Shown: positions 7,520 to 17,500 of the stretch, one piece after another
Numbering within the stretch: the first letter of the stretch is position 1
Layout of the letters: every line of letters starts with the position of its first letter
Assembly: GCA_021151825.1 (NCBI GenBank)
Contig: JAGKWQ010000003.1
Location: 434,001 to 498,000 of the forward strand
Length of the DNA stretch: 64,000 nucleotides
Source of the DNA: Cellvibrionaceae bacterium
GTDB lineage: Bacteria; Pseudomonadota; Gammaproteobacteria; Pseudomonadales; Cellvibrionaceae
Direction: 5' to 3'
The notes under the pieces: generated by a model
The model's input: the letters and a program-made list of their open reading frames with translations, nothing else
What the model was told of the DNA's origin: nothing
Databases searched by the model: none
Made by a program: the position numbers and the translations under genes

Positions 7520-9900
7520 TGACGAGTTTAATCAGAGTCTGGGATATTCCCGGCGGCATTCATCCCCCGGAAAATAAAAGCCAATCGCTGCAATTACCGC
7601 TGGGCGACATTCCCTTGCCGCCGGTGTTGGTTATTCCATTAAACCAACATATGGGCACGCCGGCGCAACCGGTGGTGCAGGTTGGCGACAGGGTGTTAAC
7701 CGGTCAATTGATCGGCGCAGCGGACGGCACGTTTAGTGCGAACACGCACGCCTCAACGTCCGGCACGGTTATCGCTATTGAAGATTGCGCAACGCCCCAT
7801 CCCTCCGGCATAAAAGCGCAGTCAGTGGTCATCCAGCCCGATGGTTTGCATCACTGGATTGCAAAAGAAGAATGCACCGATTTTCGCGCGCTGGATCGTC
7901 TGGAATTGCTCGATAAAATTCGCGCGGCCGGTGTTGCTGGATTAGGCGGTGCCGGTTTTCCTACCGCGGTAAAACTCGCGCCGAAATCCACACAAGTGAT
8001 CGACACATTAATTCTCAACGGCGCCGAGTGCGAACCCTACATCACCGCTGACGATATATTGATGCAAGTACGTGCCAATGAATTAATCGCCGGCACCTTA
8101 TTGCTTAGTTATATTTTGCATCACCCCGAAAAATTATTGATCGGTGTGGAAGACAACAAACCCAAAGCCATAGCCGCGTTAAAAATGGCAATTGCTGCAG
8201 CAGCGGTGACTGATCCGGAAGCGAAAAAAATCCAGGTGGTGAAATTTCCCACCAAATATCCGTCGGGTGGTGCAAAACAAATCATCCAGATATTAACGGG
8301 GCGCGAAACACCGAGCGGCCATCACTCGGCGGATATCGGTGTGATTTGCGTCAACGTCGCAACAGCCGTCGCCGCATGGCGCGCGGTGCGTTACGGTGAA
8401 CCGATGATTTCACGCGTGACCACCATAGTGGGTGAAGCATTGCAAACCCAGCGCAATATTGATGTGTTATTCGGTACTCCGATTAGCTATGTGCTCAAGC
8501 AACACGGATTTGATACAAATCGCGCGTCGCGCGTCGTAATGGGCGGCCCGATGATGGGCTTCACCTTGCTGGACCTGGATGCACCGGTAATCAAAACCAC
8601 CAACTGCATTCTCGCACCGGGCAAGCAGGAGTTGCCGCCACCATCACCAGCACAAGCGTGCATTCGCTGCGGCATGTGTGCCGATGTATGCCCGGCCAGT
8701 TTGTTGCCGCAACAATTATTCTGGTACGCGCAGGCAGAAGATTTTGATCGACTGGAAACGCACAATTTATTTGATTGCATTGAATGCGGCGCGTGCTCCT
8801 ATGTGTGCCCGAGCACGATTCCACTCGTGCAATATTATCGCGCCGCCAAAGGCAGCATTCGCCAGCAGGAAATAGAAAAAGAAAAAGCAGATCGTTCACG
8901 CCAGCGTTTTGAATTCCGCCAGGCGCGCATCGCTAAAGAGGAAGCAGAAAAAGAAGCCAAACGTTTGCTGCGCCAACAAGCGGCAGAAGAAGCAAAGAAA
9001 AAACTGGCTGAAAAAGCAATCGCACCGTCTGCAACCACAGAAGTACTCGCAACAGCAACTGACATTGTTGCTGCGGCAGTTGCCAAAGCAAGTGCAATAA
9101 ATATCTCTGCCGACGAACAAAAAATAAAACTCGAACGCATGGTCAATGCAGCGAAAACTACACTCGAATTTGCGCAAAAAACGTTGATACCCAATAAAAC
9201 CAATCCGGTGATTAGCAAAGAACAATTGGTAAAGCAGCAAGTGCGCATTAAACAGGCCGCATTAAAACTGGCCGAAGCCGAGAAAAAATTAGCGGACTTT
9301 ATAGCAGCGCAGCCACAACCGGAACTGACTGCAGTAACATCTGTATCTGAGCCATCACCAATCGCGCCCACACCTGAAGCGGCTGCAATTACCACCGCAA
9401 TAGATGATCCGATTGCAGCAGCAATCGCACGCGCACAAACAAAACTGGCGATATCACCCGTCGACAGGATTCGCACCAACATTGAATCCTTACAGTCACG
9501 TTTGGTTAAAGCCGAAGAACGAGTGGCTGAAGCAAAAGCGGAAGGCAGTGTAAGTCTGGCAGCACTACAACAAGGCGTAGAAAAACTGCGCGAAAAAATT
9601 GCTGAAACGGAAGCGCAATTAACCGAGCTCAGTGCAAATGGATCAACACCTGAGCCAGTAGCAGTGAAAGCGGAAAAAACTGCCGCACAGATTGCCATCG
9701 AAAAAGCCAAACAAAAAGCCGCTGCCATGGCGACTAAAAGCGATGATCAAAAACGTGCCGAGCAAATCCAGGCGTTGCAATCGCGTCTGCAAAAAGCGCG
9801 CGAGCGTTTAGCACAAGCCGAAGCAGAAAATGATCCCAATATTGAAGCCTTCCGCCTTGGTGTTACCAAGCTGGAAGAAAAATTGAACGAGATTGCCTGA
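7519..9900 (+). CDS. rsxC: Rsx/Rnf electron transport complex subunit C
   Basis: Peripheral NADH/FMN subunit (793 aa from the ATG at 7519; a GTG one codon earlier is also possible). The N-terminal part carries the glycine-rich GVAGLGGAGFPT motif and the NGAECEPY motif of the NADH-dehydrogenase-like fold. Two ferredoxin sites follow, CIRCGMCADVCP and CIECGACSYVCP. From about residue 450 to the end the protein is an Ala/Lys/Glu-rich coiled-coil tail with the repeating theme LQSRLxKAxERxAxAEAE. Long tails of this type occur in RsxC of other gammaproteobacteria; their length varies. The gene overlaps both neighbours by one base. Confidence 0.96.
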   Translation: MTSLIRVWDIPGGIHPPENKSQSLQLPLGDIPLPPVLVIPLNQHMGTPAQPVVQVGDRVLTGQLIGAADGTFSANTHASTSGTVIAIEDCATPHPSGIKAQSVVIQPDGLHHWIAKEECTDFRALDRLELLDKIRAAGVAGLGGAGFPTAVKLAPKSTQVIDTLILNGAECEPYITADDILMQVRANELIAGTLLLSYILHHPEKLLIGVEDNKPKAIAALKMAIAAAAVTDPEAKKIQVVKFPTKYPSGGAKQIIQILTGRETPSGHHSADIGVICVNVATAVAAWRAVRYGEPMISRVTTIVGEALQTQRNIDVLFGTPISYVLKQHGFDTNRASRVVMGGPMMGFTLLDLDAPVIKTTNCILAPGKQELPPPSPAQACIRCGMCADVCPASLLPQQLFWYAQAEDFDRLETHNLFDCIECGACSYVCPSTIPLVQYYRAAKGSIRQQEIEKEKADRSRQRFEFRQARIAKEEAEKEAKRLLRQQAAEEAKKKLAEKAIAPSATTEVLATATDIVAAAVAKASAINISADEQKIKLERMVNAAKTTLEFAQKTLIPNKTNPVISKEQLVKQQVRIKQAALKLAEAEKKLADFIAAQPQPELTAVTSVSEPSPIAPTPEAAAITTAIDDPIAAAIARAQTKLAISPVDRIRTNIESLQSRLVKAEERVAEAKAEGSVSLAALQQGVEKLREKIAETEAQLTELSANGSTPEPVAVKAEKTAAQIAIEKAKQKAAAMATKSDDQKRAEQIQALQSRLQKARERLAQAEAENDPNIEAFRLGVTKLEEKLNEIA

Positions 9901-10970
9901 TGGCGCTATTGAATATCACCTCGCCCCACACCCACGGGACCAATCGCACCGGGCGCATAATGCGCTTGGTTGTTTATGCCACCTTTCCGGGCATAGCAGC
10001 GCTGACGCATTTTTTCGGGATTGGTGTGTTAATCAATGTGTTGTTAGCGAGCATCACCTGCATCGCATTTGAAGCAGCGGTGATGAAATTGCGTCAGCGC
10101 CCGATTATGTTTTATGTGCGCGATTGCAGTGCATTGGTGACGGGGATTTTGATTGGTGTTTCACTACCCGCTTATTGCCCCTGGTGGTTAGTGGTCAGTG
10201 CGAGCTTTATTGCGATTGTGTTAGCAAAACAACTTTATGGCGGTATGGGTTTTAATCCATTTAATCCGGCGATGGTTGCCTACGCGTTATTGCTAGTCTC
10301 TTTTCCTTTGCAAATGACAATGTGGCCAACACCATTACCATTGCTGCCCGATGGCCAAACGACGCCAAGTCTGGTCGCCGCAGTGGACAAAATATTTTTC
10401 GGAACACAAATTGATGGTTACAGCTCCGCGACCGTACTGGACATCATGAAACAAAATGCCGGTTTAACGCTGGACGATTTATATAAAAAAGAAGCGGTGT
10501 TTGATGGCCGCTGGGCCGGTGCCGGCTGGGAGTGGGTGAATATTGCGTTTTTGATTGGCGGTATTTACCTGCTCTACAAAAAAGTATTTACCTGGCACGC
10601 ACCGGTTTCCATGCTCGCCGCACTCGCGATTATGGCCACACTCTTTTATGGCAGCGGCAGTTCCAACTCCAGTGGCTCACCGATTTTCCATTTGCTCTCC
10701 GGTGCAACCATGCTCGGTGCATTTTTTATTGTCACTGATCCGGTGACCTCAGCAGTCAGCAATAAAGGACGTATTATTTACGGCGCGCTGATCGGTGTTT
10801 TAATTTATGTGATTCGCAGTTGGGGCAGCAGTTATCCGGACGGTGTTGCTTTCGCCGTGTTATTGCTAAATTTTGCGGCGCCTTTTATCGATTACTACAC
10901 TACGCCACGCACCTACGGCCACAAAAAACCGCGCCGCGCGACTGATAGCACTCCACGCGATGGTCATTGA
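9900..10970 (+). CDS. rsxD: Rsx/Rnf electron transport complex subunit D
   Basis: Multi-spanning membrane subunit of 356 residues. The SGAT motif in the region LLSGATMLGAFF is the site where FMN is bound covalently to threonine in characterised RnfD proteins. The motif GGMGFNPFNPAM is also typical. The start ATG overlaps the rsxC stop by one base, and rsxG begins 11 bases after its stop. Its length agrees with the family. Confidence 0.96.
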   Translation: MALLNITSPHTHGTNRTGRIMRLVVYATFPGIAALTHFFGIGVLINVLLASITCIAFEAAVMKLRQRPIMFYVRDCSALVTGILIGVSLPAYCPWWLVVSASFIAIVLAKQLYGGMGFNPFNPAMVAYALLLVSFPLQMTMWPTPLPLLPDGQTTPSLVAAVDKIFFGTQIDGYSSATVLDIMKQNAGLTLDDLYKKEAVFDGRWAGAGWEWVNIAFLIGGIYLLYKKVFTWHAPVSMLAALAIMATLFYGSGSSNSSGSPIFHLLSGATMLGAFFIVTDPVTSAVSNKGRIIYGALIGVLIYVIRSWGSSYPDGVAFAVLLLNFAAPFIDYYTTPRTYGHKKPRRATDSTPRDGH

Positions 10971-10981
10971 GAGAGCGAACT

Positions 10982-11647
10982 ATGCTTGGTAAGTCCATCA
11001 GCAAAAACAGTTTGATTCTTACCGCCTTCGCGATTGCGACGGCGGGTGCATTGGCATTGACCAATCTCGGTACGCAGGATCGAATTGCCAGCGCCGAACG
11101 TGCGGCACAACAACGCGCGCTCTATGAAATTATTCCGCTCAGCCAGCACGACAACGATTTATTAACCGATACGATTCCGGTTCCCCAATCCGGCTGGATT
11201 GATTTAGGTGCGGATGCCACTAGCAAAATCCATCGCGCCCGTCACAACGGCGAAATCTCCGCATTGATTATTCCCGCTGTAGCGCATGATGGTTACTCGG
11301 GCGATATCAGTATGATCGTGGGGGTGAATCGCGATGGTACTATCGCCGGGGTACGCATTTTATTGCACAAGGAAACGCCGGGGCTGGGCGATAAAATCGA
11401 ATTGAAAAAGAATCAGTGGATTGTAAATTTCAATGGCAAAAGTTTACAGGTGCCGGTCATTGAAGAATGGAAAGTGAAAAAAGACGGCGGCACTTTTGAT
11501 CAATTCGCCGGCGCCACGATTACGCCGCGTGCGGTCGTTGCTCAAATAAAACGTGTACTGGAATTTGTCGCCTTGAATCAGGACAATTTATTCAACACCG
11601 GACAAGCATCCGCAACAACATCGTCAACAGGTGAAGCCCATGAGTGA
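10982..11647 (+). CDS. rsxG: Rsx/Rnf electron transport complex subunit G
   Basis: Subunit with one N-terminal membrane helix (about 11-28) and a periplasmic FMN-binding domain, 221 aa. The GATITPRAVV motif near residue 180 contains the threonine to which FMN is attached through a phosphoester bond in the family (consensus S/T-GAT). I chose the ATG at 10982, preceded by GAGAGAG, over a TTG at 10967 that would overlap rsxD. The end overlaps rsxE by 8 bases. Confidence 0.95.
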   Translation: MLGKSISKNSLILTAFAIATAGALALTNLGTQDRIASAERAAQQRALYEIIPLSQHDNDLLTDTIPVPQSGWIDLGADATSKIHRARHNGEISALIIPAVAHDGYSGDISMIVGVNRDGTIAGVRILLHKETPGLGDKIELKKNQWIVNFNGKSLQVPVIEEWKVKKDGGTFDQFAGATITPRAVVAQIKRVLEFVALNQDNLFNTGQASATTSSTGEAHE

Positions 11648-12356
11648 TGTTAATTACAAAGATATTATTGAAAAAGGCATCTGGAGTAACAACCCGGCGC
11701 TGGTACAAGTACTCGGACTTTGTCCGTTACTTGCGGTGAGTTCGACAGTAGTAAATGCGCTCGGGCTCGGACTCGCAACATTATTAGTTTTAACCACGAC
11801 CAACTCGGCAGTATCGCTATTGCGTCATTATGTGAGCGATGCTATTCGCCTGCCCGCGTTTGTAATGATTATCGCCTCTGCCGTAACCTGCATCGAATTA
11901 TTGATGAAAGCATTTACTTACGAGCTGTATCAAATCCTCGGTTTATTTATTCCGTTGATCGTCACCAATTGCGCTGTACTTGGCCGCGCCGATGCGTTTG
12001 CCAGCAAACATAAATTAGCGCCTGCGGCTGTCGATGGTTTTATGATGGGTTTTGGTTTCTTACTAGTACTGGTCGCTGTAGGCGCAGTACGTGAACTTCT
12101 GGGCACCGGCCACCTTTTTGCGGATATGCATTTACTGTTTGGTGAGTCCGCACGCAACTGGCAACTCAATGTGTTCGGGGCGGATTATCCCAATATGATT
12201 TTTGCGCTCTTGCCGCCCGGTGCATTTATTGTGGTAGGTTTTTTGATTGCATTGAAAAATATTATTGATGCGCAAATCAAAAAACGCGCCGAAGCACGTA
12301 AAACGGAAACTGTTAAAGGTAGCAAACGCGTTCGTACCACCGGTTCGGTTGCCTGA
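11640..12356 (+). CDS. rsxE: Rsx/Rnf electron transport complex subunit E
   Basis: Membrane subunit homologous to RsxA, 238 aa, six predicted helices. The motifs LCPLLAV and NCAVLGRA mirror the cysteine motifs of RsxA and complete the shared intramembrane iron-sulphur site. The C-terminal 20 residues are basic and cytoplasmic. The ATG at 11640 overlaps the rsxG stop; a GTG at 11631 is less likely. It is the last gene of the operon. In many gammaproteobacteria nth follows here; in this window it does not. Confidence 0.95.
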   Translation: MSDVNYKDIIEKGIWSNNPALVQVLGLCPLLAVSSTVVNALGLGLATLLVLTTTNSAVSLLRHYVSDAIRLPAFVMIIASAVTCIELLMKAFTYELYQILGLFIPLIVTNCAVLGRADAFASKHKLAPAAVDGFMMGFGFLLVLVAVGAVRELLGTGHLFADMHLLFGESARNWQLNVFGADYPNMIFALLPPGAFIVVGFLIALKNIIDAQIKKRAEARKTETVKGSKRVRTTGSVA

Positions 12357-12367
12357 TTAAATACTGT

Positions 12368-12398
12368 AATGCTAAGGTCATGCCCTGACTTTAGCATT
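12368..12398 (+). terminator. Hairpin after the rsx operon
   Basis: A 13-bp stem (12368-12380 with 12386-12398, one G-T pair) closes a five-base loop, 11 bases after the rsxE stop. The T-run behind it is poor, so it may be a weak terminator or an mRNA 3'-end stabiliser. Confidence 0.6.
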
Positions 12399-12450
12399 AG
12401 CCTAACAATTCTATTTCCCATTAAATGTAATCATGGATAAGAGGTTGCCC

Positions 12451-13296
12451 ATGTTTGGTATCGAAGAAGCTAAAATGATTGTTATCTATGACAAATTTAT
12501 TGTGCCATGGAGCGTAAAAATTTTAGTCGCACTGCTGATTTTCCTGATCGGTCAATTGGTAGCAAAAATTGTCGCGCGCGTACTCGGTAAAGTTTTACGG
12601 CACACCAAGCTGGATAAAATCCTGGTGGACTTTATCCAGTCGTTAGTCAACGCCCTGTTATTAGTGTTTGTGATTGTGGCCGCGCTGGATCAACTGGGAG
12701 TTAATACCAACTCGGTGATTGCGGTACTGGGTGCGGCCGGTCTGGCAATTGGTTTGGCATTGCAAGGCTCTCTGCAAAATTTCGCCGCCGGATTTATGTT
12801 ATTAATTTTTCGCCCGTTTAAAGACGGCGACTTTGTAGAAGCGGCGGGAACGTCCGGCATTGTGGAAAAAATTGGTATTTTTTCCACTACCTTGCGCACC
12901 GGGGATAATAAAGAAGTCATCATCCCCAACGGTTCTATTTATAGCAGCAACATTATTAATTATTCCAAACGCGCCACCCGCCGCATCGATATGATTTTCA
13001 GCATCGGTTATAGCGATGATATCCGTCTCGCGCGCGATGTCATCGTGGCCATCATCAAAACCGAATCGCGCATATTGTTTGAGCCGGAGCCACAAATCGT
13101 AGTCGGGGAACTGGGTGCAAGCAGCGTGAATTTCTTCGTTCGCCCTTGGGTAAAAACTGAAGATTATTGGGATGTACGCTTTTCGCTGAACGAAAAGATC
13201 AAAATCGCGTTTGATGAACATGGTATTACCATTCCATTTCCGCAAATGGATGTTCATTGGAATAAACAGGTTAAAGCACCTGTAAAGCCGGAGTAA
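12451..13296 (+). CDS. Small-conductance mechanosensitive channel (MscS family)
   Basis: A 281-residue protein with the minimal MscS layout. Three N-terminal helices are followed by the pore-lining TM3, rich in Gly and Ala (AVLGAAGLAIGLALQGSLQN). The beta domain motif FRPFKDGDFVE comes next, and then the C-terminal alpha/beta cage. Such channels open on hypo-osmotic shock and release solutes. The length is that of E. coli MscS (286). I prefer the ATG at 12451, which has AAGAGG six bases upstream, over the ATG at 12433. The gene is transcribed alone and ends in a terminator that overlaps its stop codon. Confidence 0.93.
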   Translation: MFGIEEAKMIVIYDKFIVPWSVKILVALLIFLIGQLVAKIVARVLGKVLRHTKLDKILVDFIQSLVNALLLVFVIVAALDQLGVNTNSVIAVLGAAGLAIGLALQGSLQNFAAGFMLLIFRPFKDGDFVEAAGTSGIVEKIGIFSTTLRTGDNKEVIIPNGSIYSSNIINYSKRATRRIDMIFSIGYSDDIRLARDVIVAIIKTESRILFEPEPQIVVGELGASSVNFFVRPWVKTEDYWDVRFSLNEKIKIAFDEHGITIPFPQMDVHWNKQVKAPVKPE

Positions 13297-13308
13297 TCCG
13301 GCTTTTGC
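13284..13308 (+). terminator. Terminator of the mscS-like gene
   Basis: A perfect 9-bp stem AAAGCCGGA/TCCGGCTTT (13284-13292, 13297-13305) with the loop formed by the stop codon, ending in a short T-run. Confidence 0.7.
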
Positions 13309-13430
13309 CTCCTGCAGCCATCAATTGCCCTGCATTAGTGCACTCTGAACGTCGTCAAAAATTGCCTTGACGCTGATTTGGCCTGCTCTTAACCTAGGCG
13401 CCCTTTTTTCTCCAAGCTCCGGTTGTAGTT

Positions 13431-14150
13431 ATGACCTATTGTGTCGCAATCAAAGTCAATGCAGGTGTCGTCTTTTGTTCCGATTCCCGCACCAATGCGG
13501 GTGTCGACCAGGTCAGCACCTATAGCAAGATGTATCACTTTGGTATTCAGGGCGACCGTCAGCTGGTAATTAACTCTGCCGGAAACCTGGCAACGACCCA
13601 ATCGGTTATCGCCAAAATCCGTAAAGACATTAAAGATGGAGCAGATGTAAGCCTGGAAACCGTAACCAGCATTCATGATGCTGCCGATTACGTGGGCGAG
13701 ATCAGCGTTGCCATTCAGGAAAAACACGCCCAGCACAATAGCAATGTAAGCTTTGAAGCCAGCTTCCTGCTGGGAGGGCAAATTGGCCTGGATACCCCGG
13801 CCGTTACCCTGATTTACCCGCAAGGCAATCACATCACCACTTCGGACCAAACACCCTATCTGCAAATCGGTGAAAGCAAGTACGGCAAACCAATCCTGGA
13901 TCGCATCATCAAACCGGAAACCACACTGGATACCGCTTCGCTCTGCGCGTTGGTTTCTATGGATTCAACCATGCGCTCCAACCTCACGGTTGGTCCTCCG
14001 ATTGAATTGGTGGTTTATGCTACCGACAGTGGCGTAGTGAAACACACAGCCTTCTCCGCCGATAACGAATACCTGCGCAACCTGACCAAATCCTGGGATC
14101 ACCAGATAGTGCAAGCGTTCTTGCAGTTGCCGCCACCGCCGCAGAGTTAA
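13431..14150 (+). CDS. Anbu, bacterial proteasome beta-subunit homologue (COG3484)
   Basis: An Ntn-hydrolase of the proteasome/HslV superfamily, 239 aa. The second residue is Thr (MTYC), so removal of Met would expose the N-terminal threonine nucleophile. Asp18 in SDSRTNAGVD and Lys33 in YSKMYHF match the positions of the catalytic Asp and Lys of proteasome beta subunits. The family is called Anbu (ancestral beta subunit). It forms open helical or ring assemblies in published structures, and its physiological substrate is not established. No ATPase unfoldase gene is nearby. As in other genomes, it sits beside transglutaminase and ATP-grasp/alpha-E genes (14566-21570), suggesting it processes or removes a peptide-like product of those enzymes; that is inference. 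Confidence 0.93.
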   Translation: MTYCVAIKVNAGVVFCSDSRTNAGVDQVSTYSKMYHFGIQGDRQLVINSAGNLATTQSVIAKIRKDIKDGADVSLETVTSIHDAADYVGEISVAIQEKHAQHNSNVSFEASFLLGGQIGLDTPAVTLIYPQGNHITTSDQTPYLQIGESKYGKPILDRIIKPETTLDTASLCALVSMDSTMRSNLTVGPPIELVVYATDSGVVKHTAFSADNEYLRNLTKSWDHQIVQAFLQLPPPPQS

Positions 14151-14153
14151 GTA

Positions 14154-14318
14154 ATGGAAAATAAAAACGAAAGCAAAAGTGTTCAGGACCAGATTGTAGA
14201 GAATTGGCTGCATCACCAAGTTACTAAAGCTTTCGATTTACTAAAGACCGATCCGGCTAGAGCAATAACAGTAGAATCCATTCGTACCCGCCTTGCATGT
14301 GAACACCTCAAAAACTGA
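14154..14318 (+). CDS. Small ORF directly behind Anbu, 54 aa, unknown
   Basis: I found this reading frame by eye: ATG at 14154, four bases after the Anbu stop, stop TGA at 14316-14318. The product is charged and probably helical, with a VENWLHHQVTKAFDLLK segment followed by DPARAI and a second short helix. The layout (amphipathic helix, DP-R-AI turn, short helix) reminds me of small antitoxin or stability proteins, but I cannot name a family and no toxin gene is near. The spacing suggests translational coupling with Anbu. No strong ribosome site is seen upstream. It may be a partner or substrate of the protease. Confidence 0.55.
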   Translation: MENKNESKSVQDQIVENWLHHQVTKAFDLLKTDPARAITVESIRTRLACEHLKN

Positions 14319-14565
14319 TAAGCAATTCACCAATATCCGCTAAACCTTGACTTACCAAAATATCTAATATTATTTGACGTGCACTCATGGTGCAGATATT
14401 GCCTTACCTAACCTGAACCACGAAAAGGCGAGTTAATCCGCATGAAATGTGAATGTCACAGCATCACAACGATTACGGATGATAATAATTTGCCCTTTTC
14501 CCAACCTGATGCACACTTGAGTGCACCAGCATGGTCCACATTACGGTTACTGGAAGGAAATTTTT

Positions 14566-17500
14566 ATGGCTATTCGTGTTGCCATTCACCATAAGACTGA
14601 ATATCACTTTGATCGTCTAACGAATCTTTTTCCCCATGTATTGCGCCTGCGCCCAGCGCCCCATAGCCGTACCAAAATTCATAGCTACTCATTGAAAGTT
14701 GAGCCAGAGCATTTTATTAACTGGCAACAGGACCCTTTTGGCAATTTCCAGGCGCGCCTGGTTTTCCCTGAGCAATGCACGCACTTGAAAATTGAAGTAG
14801 AAGTGATTGCAGATATGACATCGATCAATCCCTTCGATTTTTTTGTAGAGGATTATGCGGAACATGTGCCATTTGAATACGACCCGCAACTCAAACGCGA
14901 ATTAATTCCTTATCTGGAAATCAGCGAAGCAGGCCCCTTGCTGAGCAAGCTGGTAAATAAAATCAAAACCGAAATTCGCCATCGCCAGGTCACTGAACAA
15001 CCCTGGCACATTAACGATTTTATGGTGAGTATCAACCAGCAATTGCAGCAGGATATTGGTTACGGTGTGCGCCTTGAACCGGGTATACAAACGTGCGAAG
15101 AAACCTTAACCCTCGCCAAAGGTTCCTGCCGCGATAGCGCCTGGTTATTGGTGCAAGTTTTTCGTCACCTGGGTTATGCCGCGCGTTTTGCGTCGGGCTA
15201 TTTAGTGCAACTTACCGCCGATGTAAAAGCGCTCGATGGCCCCAGCGGCCCCGAAAAAGATTTCACCGATTTACACGCATGGACTGAAATTTTTGTACCC
15301 GGCGCCGGTTGGGTCGGGCTGGATCCCACTTCCGGTTTACTCGCTACCGAAGGCCATATTCCCCTCGCCTGCACACCCGATCCCATTTCCGCCGCACCTA
15401 TCACCGGTGCCACCAGCAAATGCGAAGTGGAATTCAGTTATAGCAACGAAGTGTTGCGCATCCTTGAAGATCCACGCGTAACCAAACCTTATACCGAAGA
15501 ACAGTGGACGACCATTAACGCATTGGGCGCGGCAATTGATAAAGAACTAATTGAACAGGATGTGCGCTTAACGACGGGTGGCGAGCCTACATTTGTTTCC
15601 ATTGACGATATGGAATCCGAACAATGGAATACCGGTGCACTGGGTGCCGATAAATTACATCTCGCCAAAGATTTATTACTGCGTATGCGCAGCACGTTTG
15701 CACCCAATGGTTTGCTGCATTACGGGCAAGGCAAATGGTATCCCGGTGAAGAAGTGCCGCGCTGGGCATTAGGTTGTTTCTGGAGGATTGATGGTGAAGC
15801 GCTATGGCGTAATCCGGCATTAATTGCCCGCGTAGATAAAAACTATGGTTTAACACATCTGGATGCAAAAAAATTCGCGCAAACACTGTGTGATAAATTG
15901 CAGGTGAACAGTGAACATATCATTCCTGCATTTGAAGATGTTTTGTATTACCTGTGGGCCGAACAAAAATTACCGGCCGATATAGATCCATTAAAAGCCG
16001 ATTTAAAAGATGATCTGGAACGGCGTCGTATCGCCAGATTATTATCGCGCGGATTAAATACCGAATCCGGTTATGTATTGCCGATTGAGTGGAATTACCA
16101 GCAACACAACTGGCTCACTGGCCGCTGGAAATTGCGTGCGGATAATTTGTTGTTAATTCCCGGCGATTCGCCGCTCGGTTTACGCTTGCCGTTAGGTTCA
16201 CTGGCATTTCCGGAGCACGATTACGAGCTCTGCCAGCCGGAAAATGATCCATTGGAAATGCGCGAACCTCTCGCACCCAGTGGCCGGCAATACACGCAAT
16301 TAATTGCTGAAAAAACGTCTGCTGCAACCGCGCAATCGCAAGCAGCACAAACTGCGCCGAAAAAATCATATACCGAAGCGGGCTATGTGATTCGCACTGC
16401 GCTCTGCTTTGAAGTGCGCGATGGTCGCATGCATTTGTTTATGCCACCACTCACGTATCTCGAACATTATGTTGCCTTGATTGAAGCAATTGAAGACACG
16501 GCATCGTCGCTGGGAACACCGGTCATTATTGAAGGTTACGAACCGCCGAAAGATTATCGCTTGAAGAAATTTTTAATTACGCCGGACCCTGGTGTCATTG
16601 AAGTGAATATTCATCCGGTGGAAAGCTGGAGTGATCTGGTAAACAACACCGAAGCACTTTATGAAGACGCGCGGCAATGCCGTTTGGGTACCGAAAAATT
16701 TATGCTCGATGGCCGTCACTCCGGTACGGGTGGTGGCAACCACGTTACCTTTGGGGGTTCAACACCAGCGAATAGTCCATTTTTGCGCCGCCCTGACTTA
16801 TTGCGCAGCCTGGTAACTTACTGGCAACACCATCCGGGTCTTTCCTATTTATTTTCCGGTTTGTTTATCGGCCCGACCAGCCAATCACCGCGTGTCGATG
16901 AAGGCCGCGATGAAATGCTCTACGAATTGGAAATCGCCTTCAAACAAATGCCGGACGGCATTATTGAACAACCCTGGTTAGTGGACCGGTTGATGCGCAA
17001 TTTATTAATCGATATTACCGGCAACACCCATCGCTCGGAATTCTGTATCGATAAATTATATTCGCCGGGTACCGCCAGTGGGCGCCAGGGTATTCTGGAA
17101 TTTCGCGGATTTGAAATGCCACCCCACGCGCGCATGTCACTGGTGCAAATTTTATTATTGCGCAGTTTAATCAGTCGCTTCTGGAAAAAACCGTATCGCC
17201 AACCGTTAGTGCGTTGGGGAACATTGCTGCACGATAAATTTATGTTACCGCATTATGTGTGGGAAGACCTGCGCGATGTGGTGAATGATTTGAATGAAAA
17301 CGGTTATCCATTTCAACTTGAATGGCTCGCAGCGTTTGAAGAATTTCGTTTTCCCCACTATGGCCGCGTGCAACTGGATGATATTCAAATTGAATTGCGC
17401 TGGGCGATTGAACCCTGGCATGTATTGGGTGAAGAAGTCAGCAGTTTTGGCACATCGCGCTATGTGGATTCATCGGTAGAAAGATTACAAGTCAAAGTCA

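Noticed and set aside
8835..9728. 297-codon frame on the minus strand
   Set aside because: It is the mirror of the Ala/Lys/Glu-rich rsxC tail; its product is a low-complexity Ala/Ser run and rsxC is certain.
14347..14373. TTGACT and TATTAT as a promoter of the transglutaminase/DUF2126 gene
   Set aside because: Spacing is only 15 bases and the region is AT-rich, so chance matches are expected.
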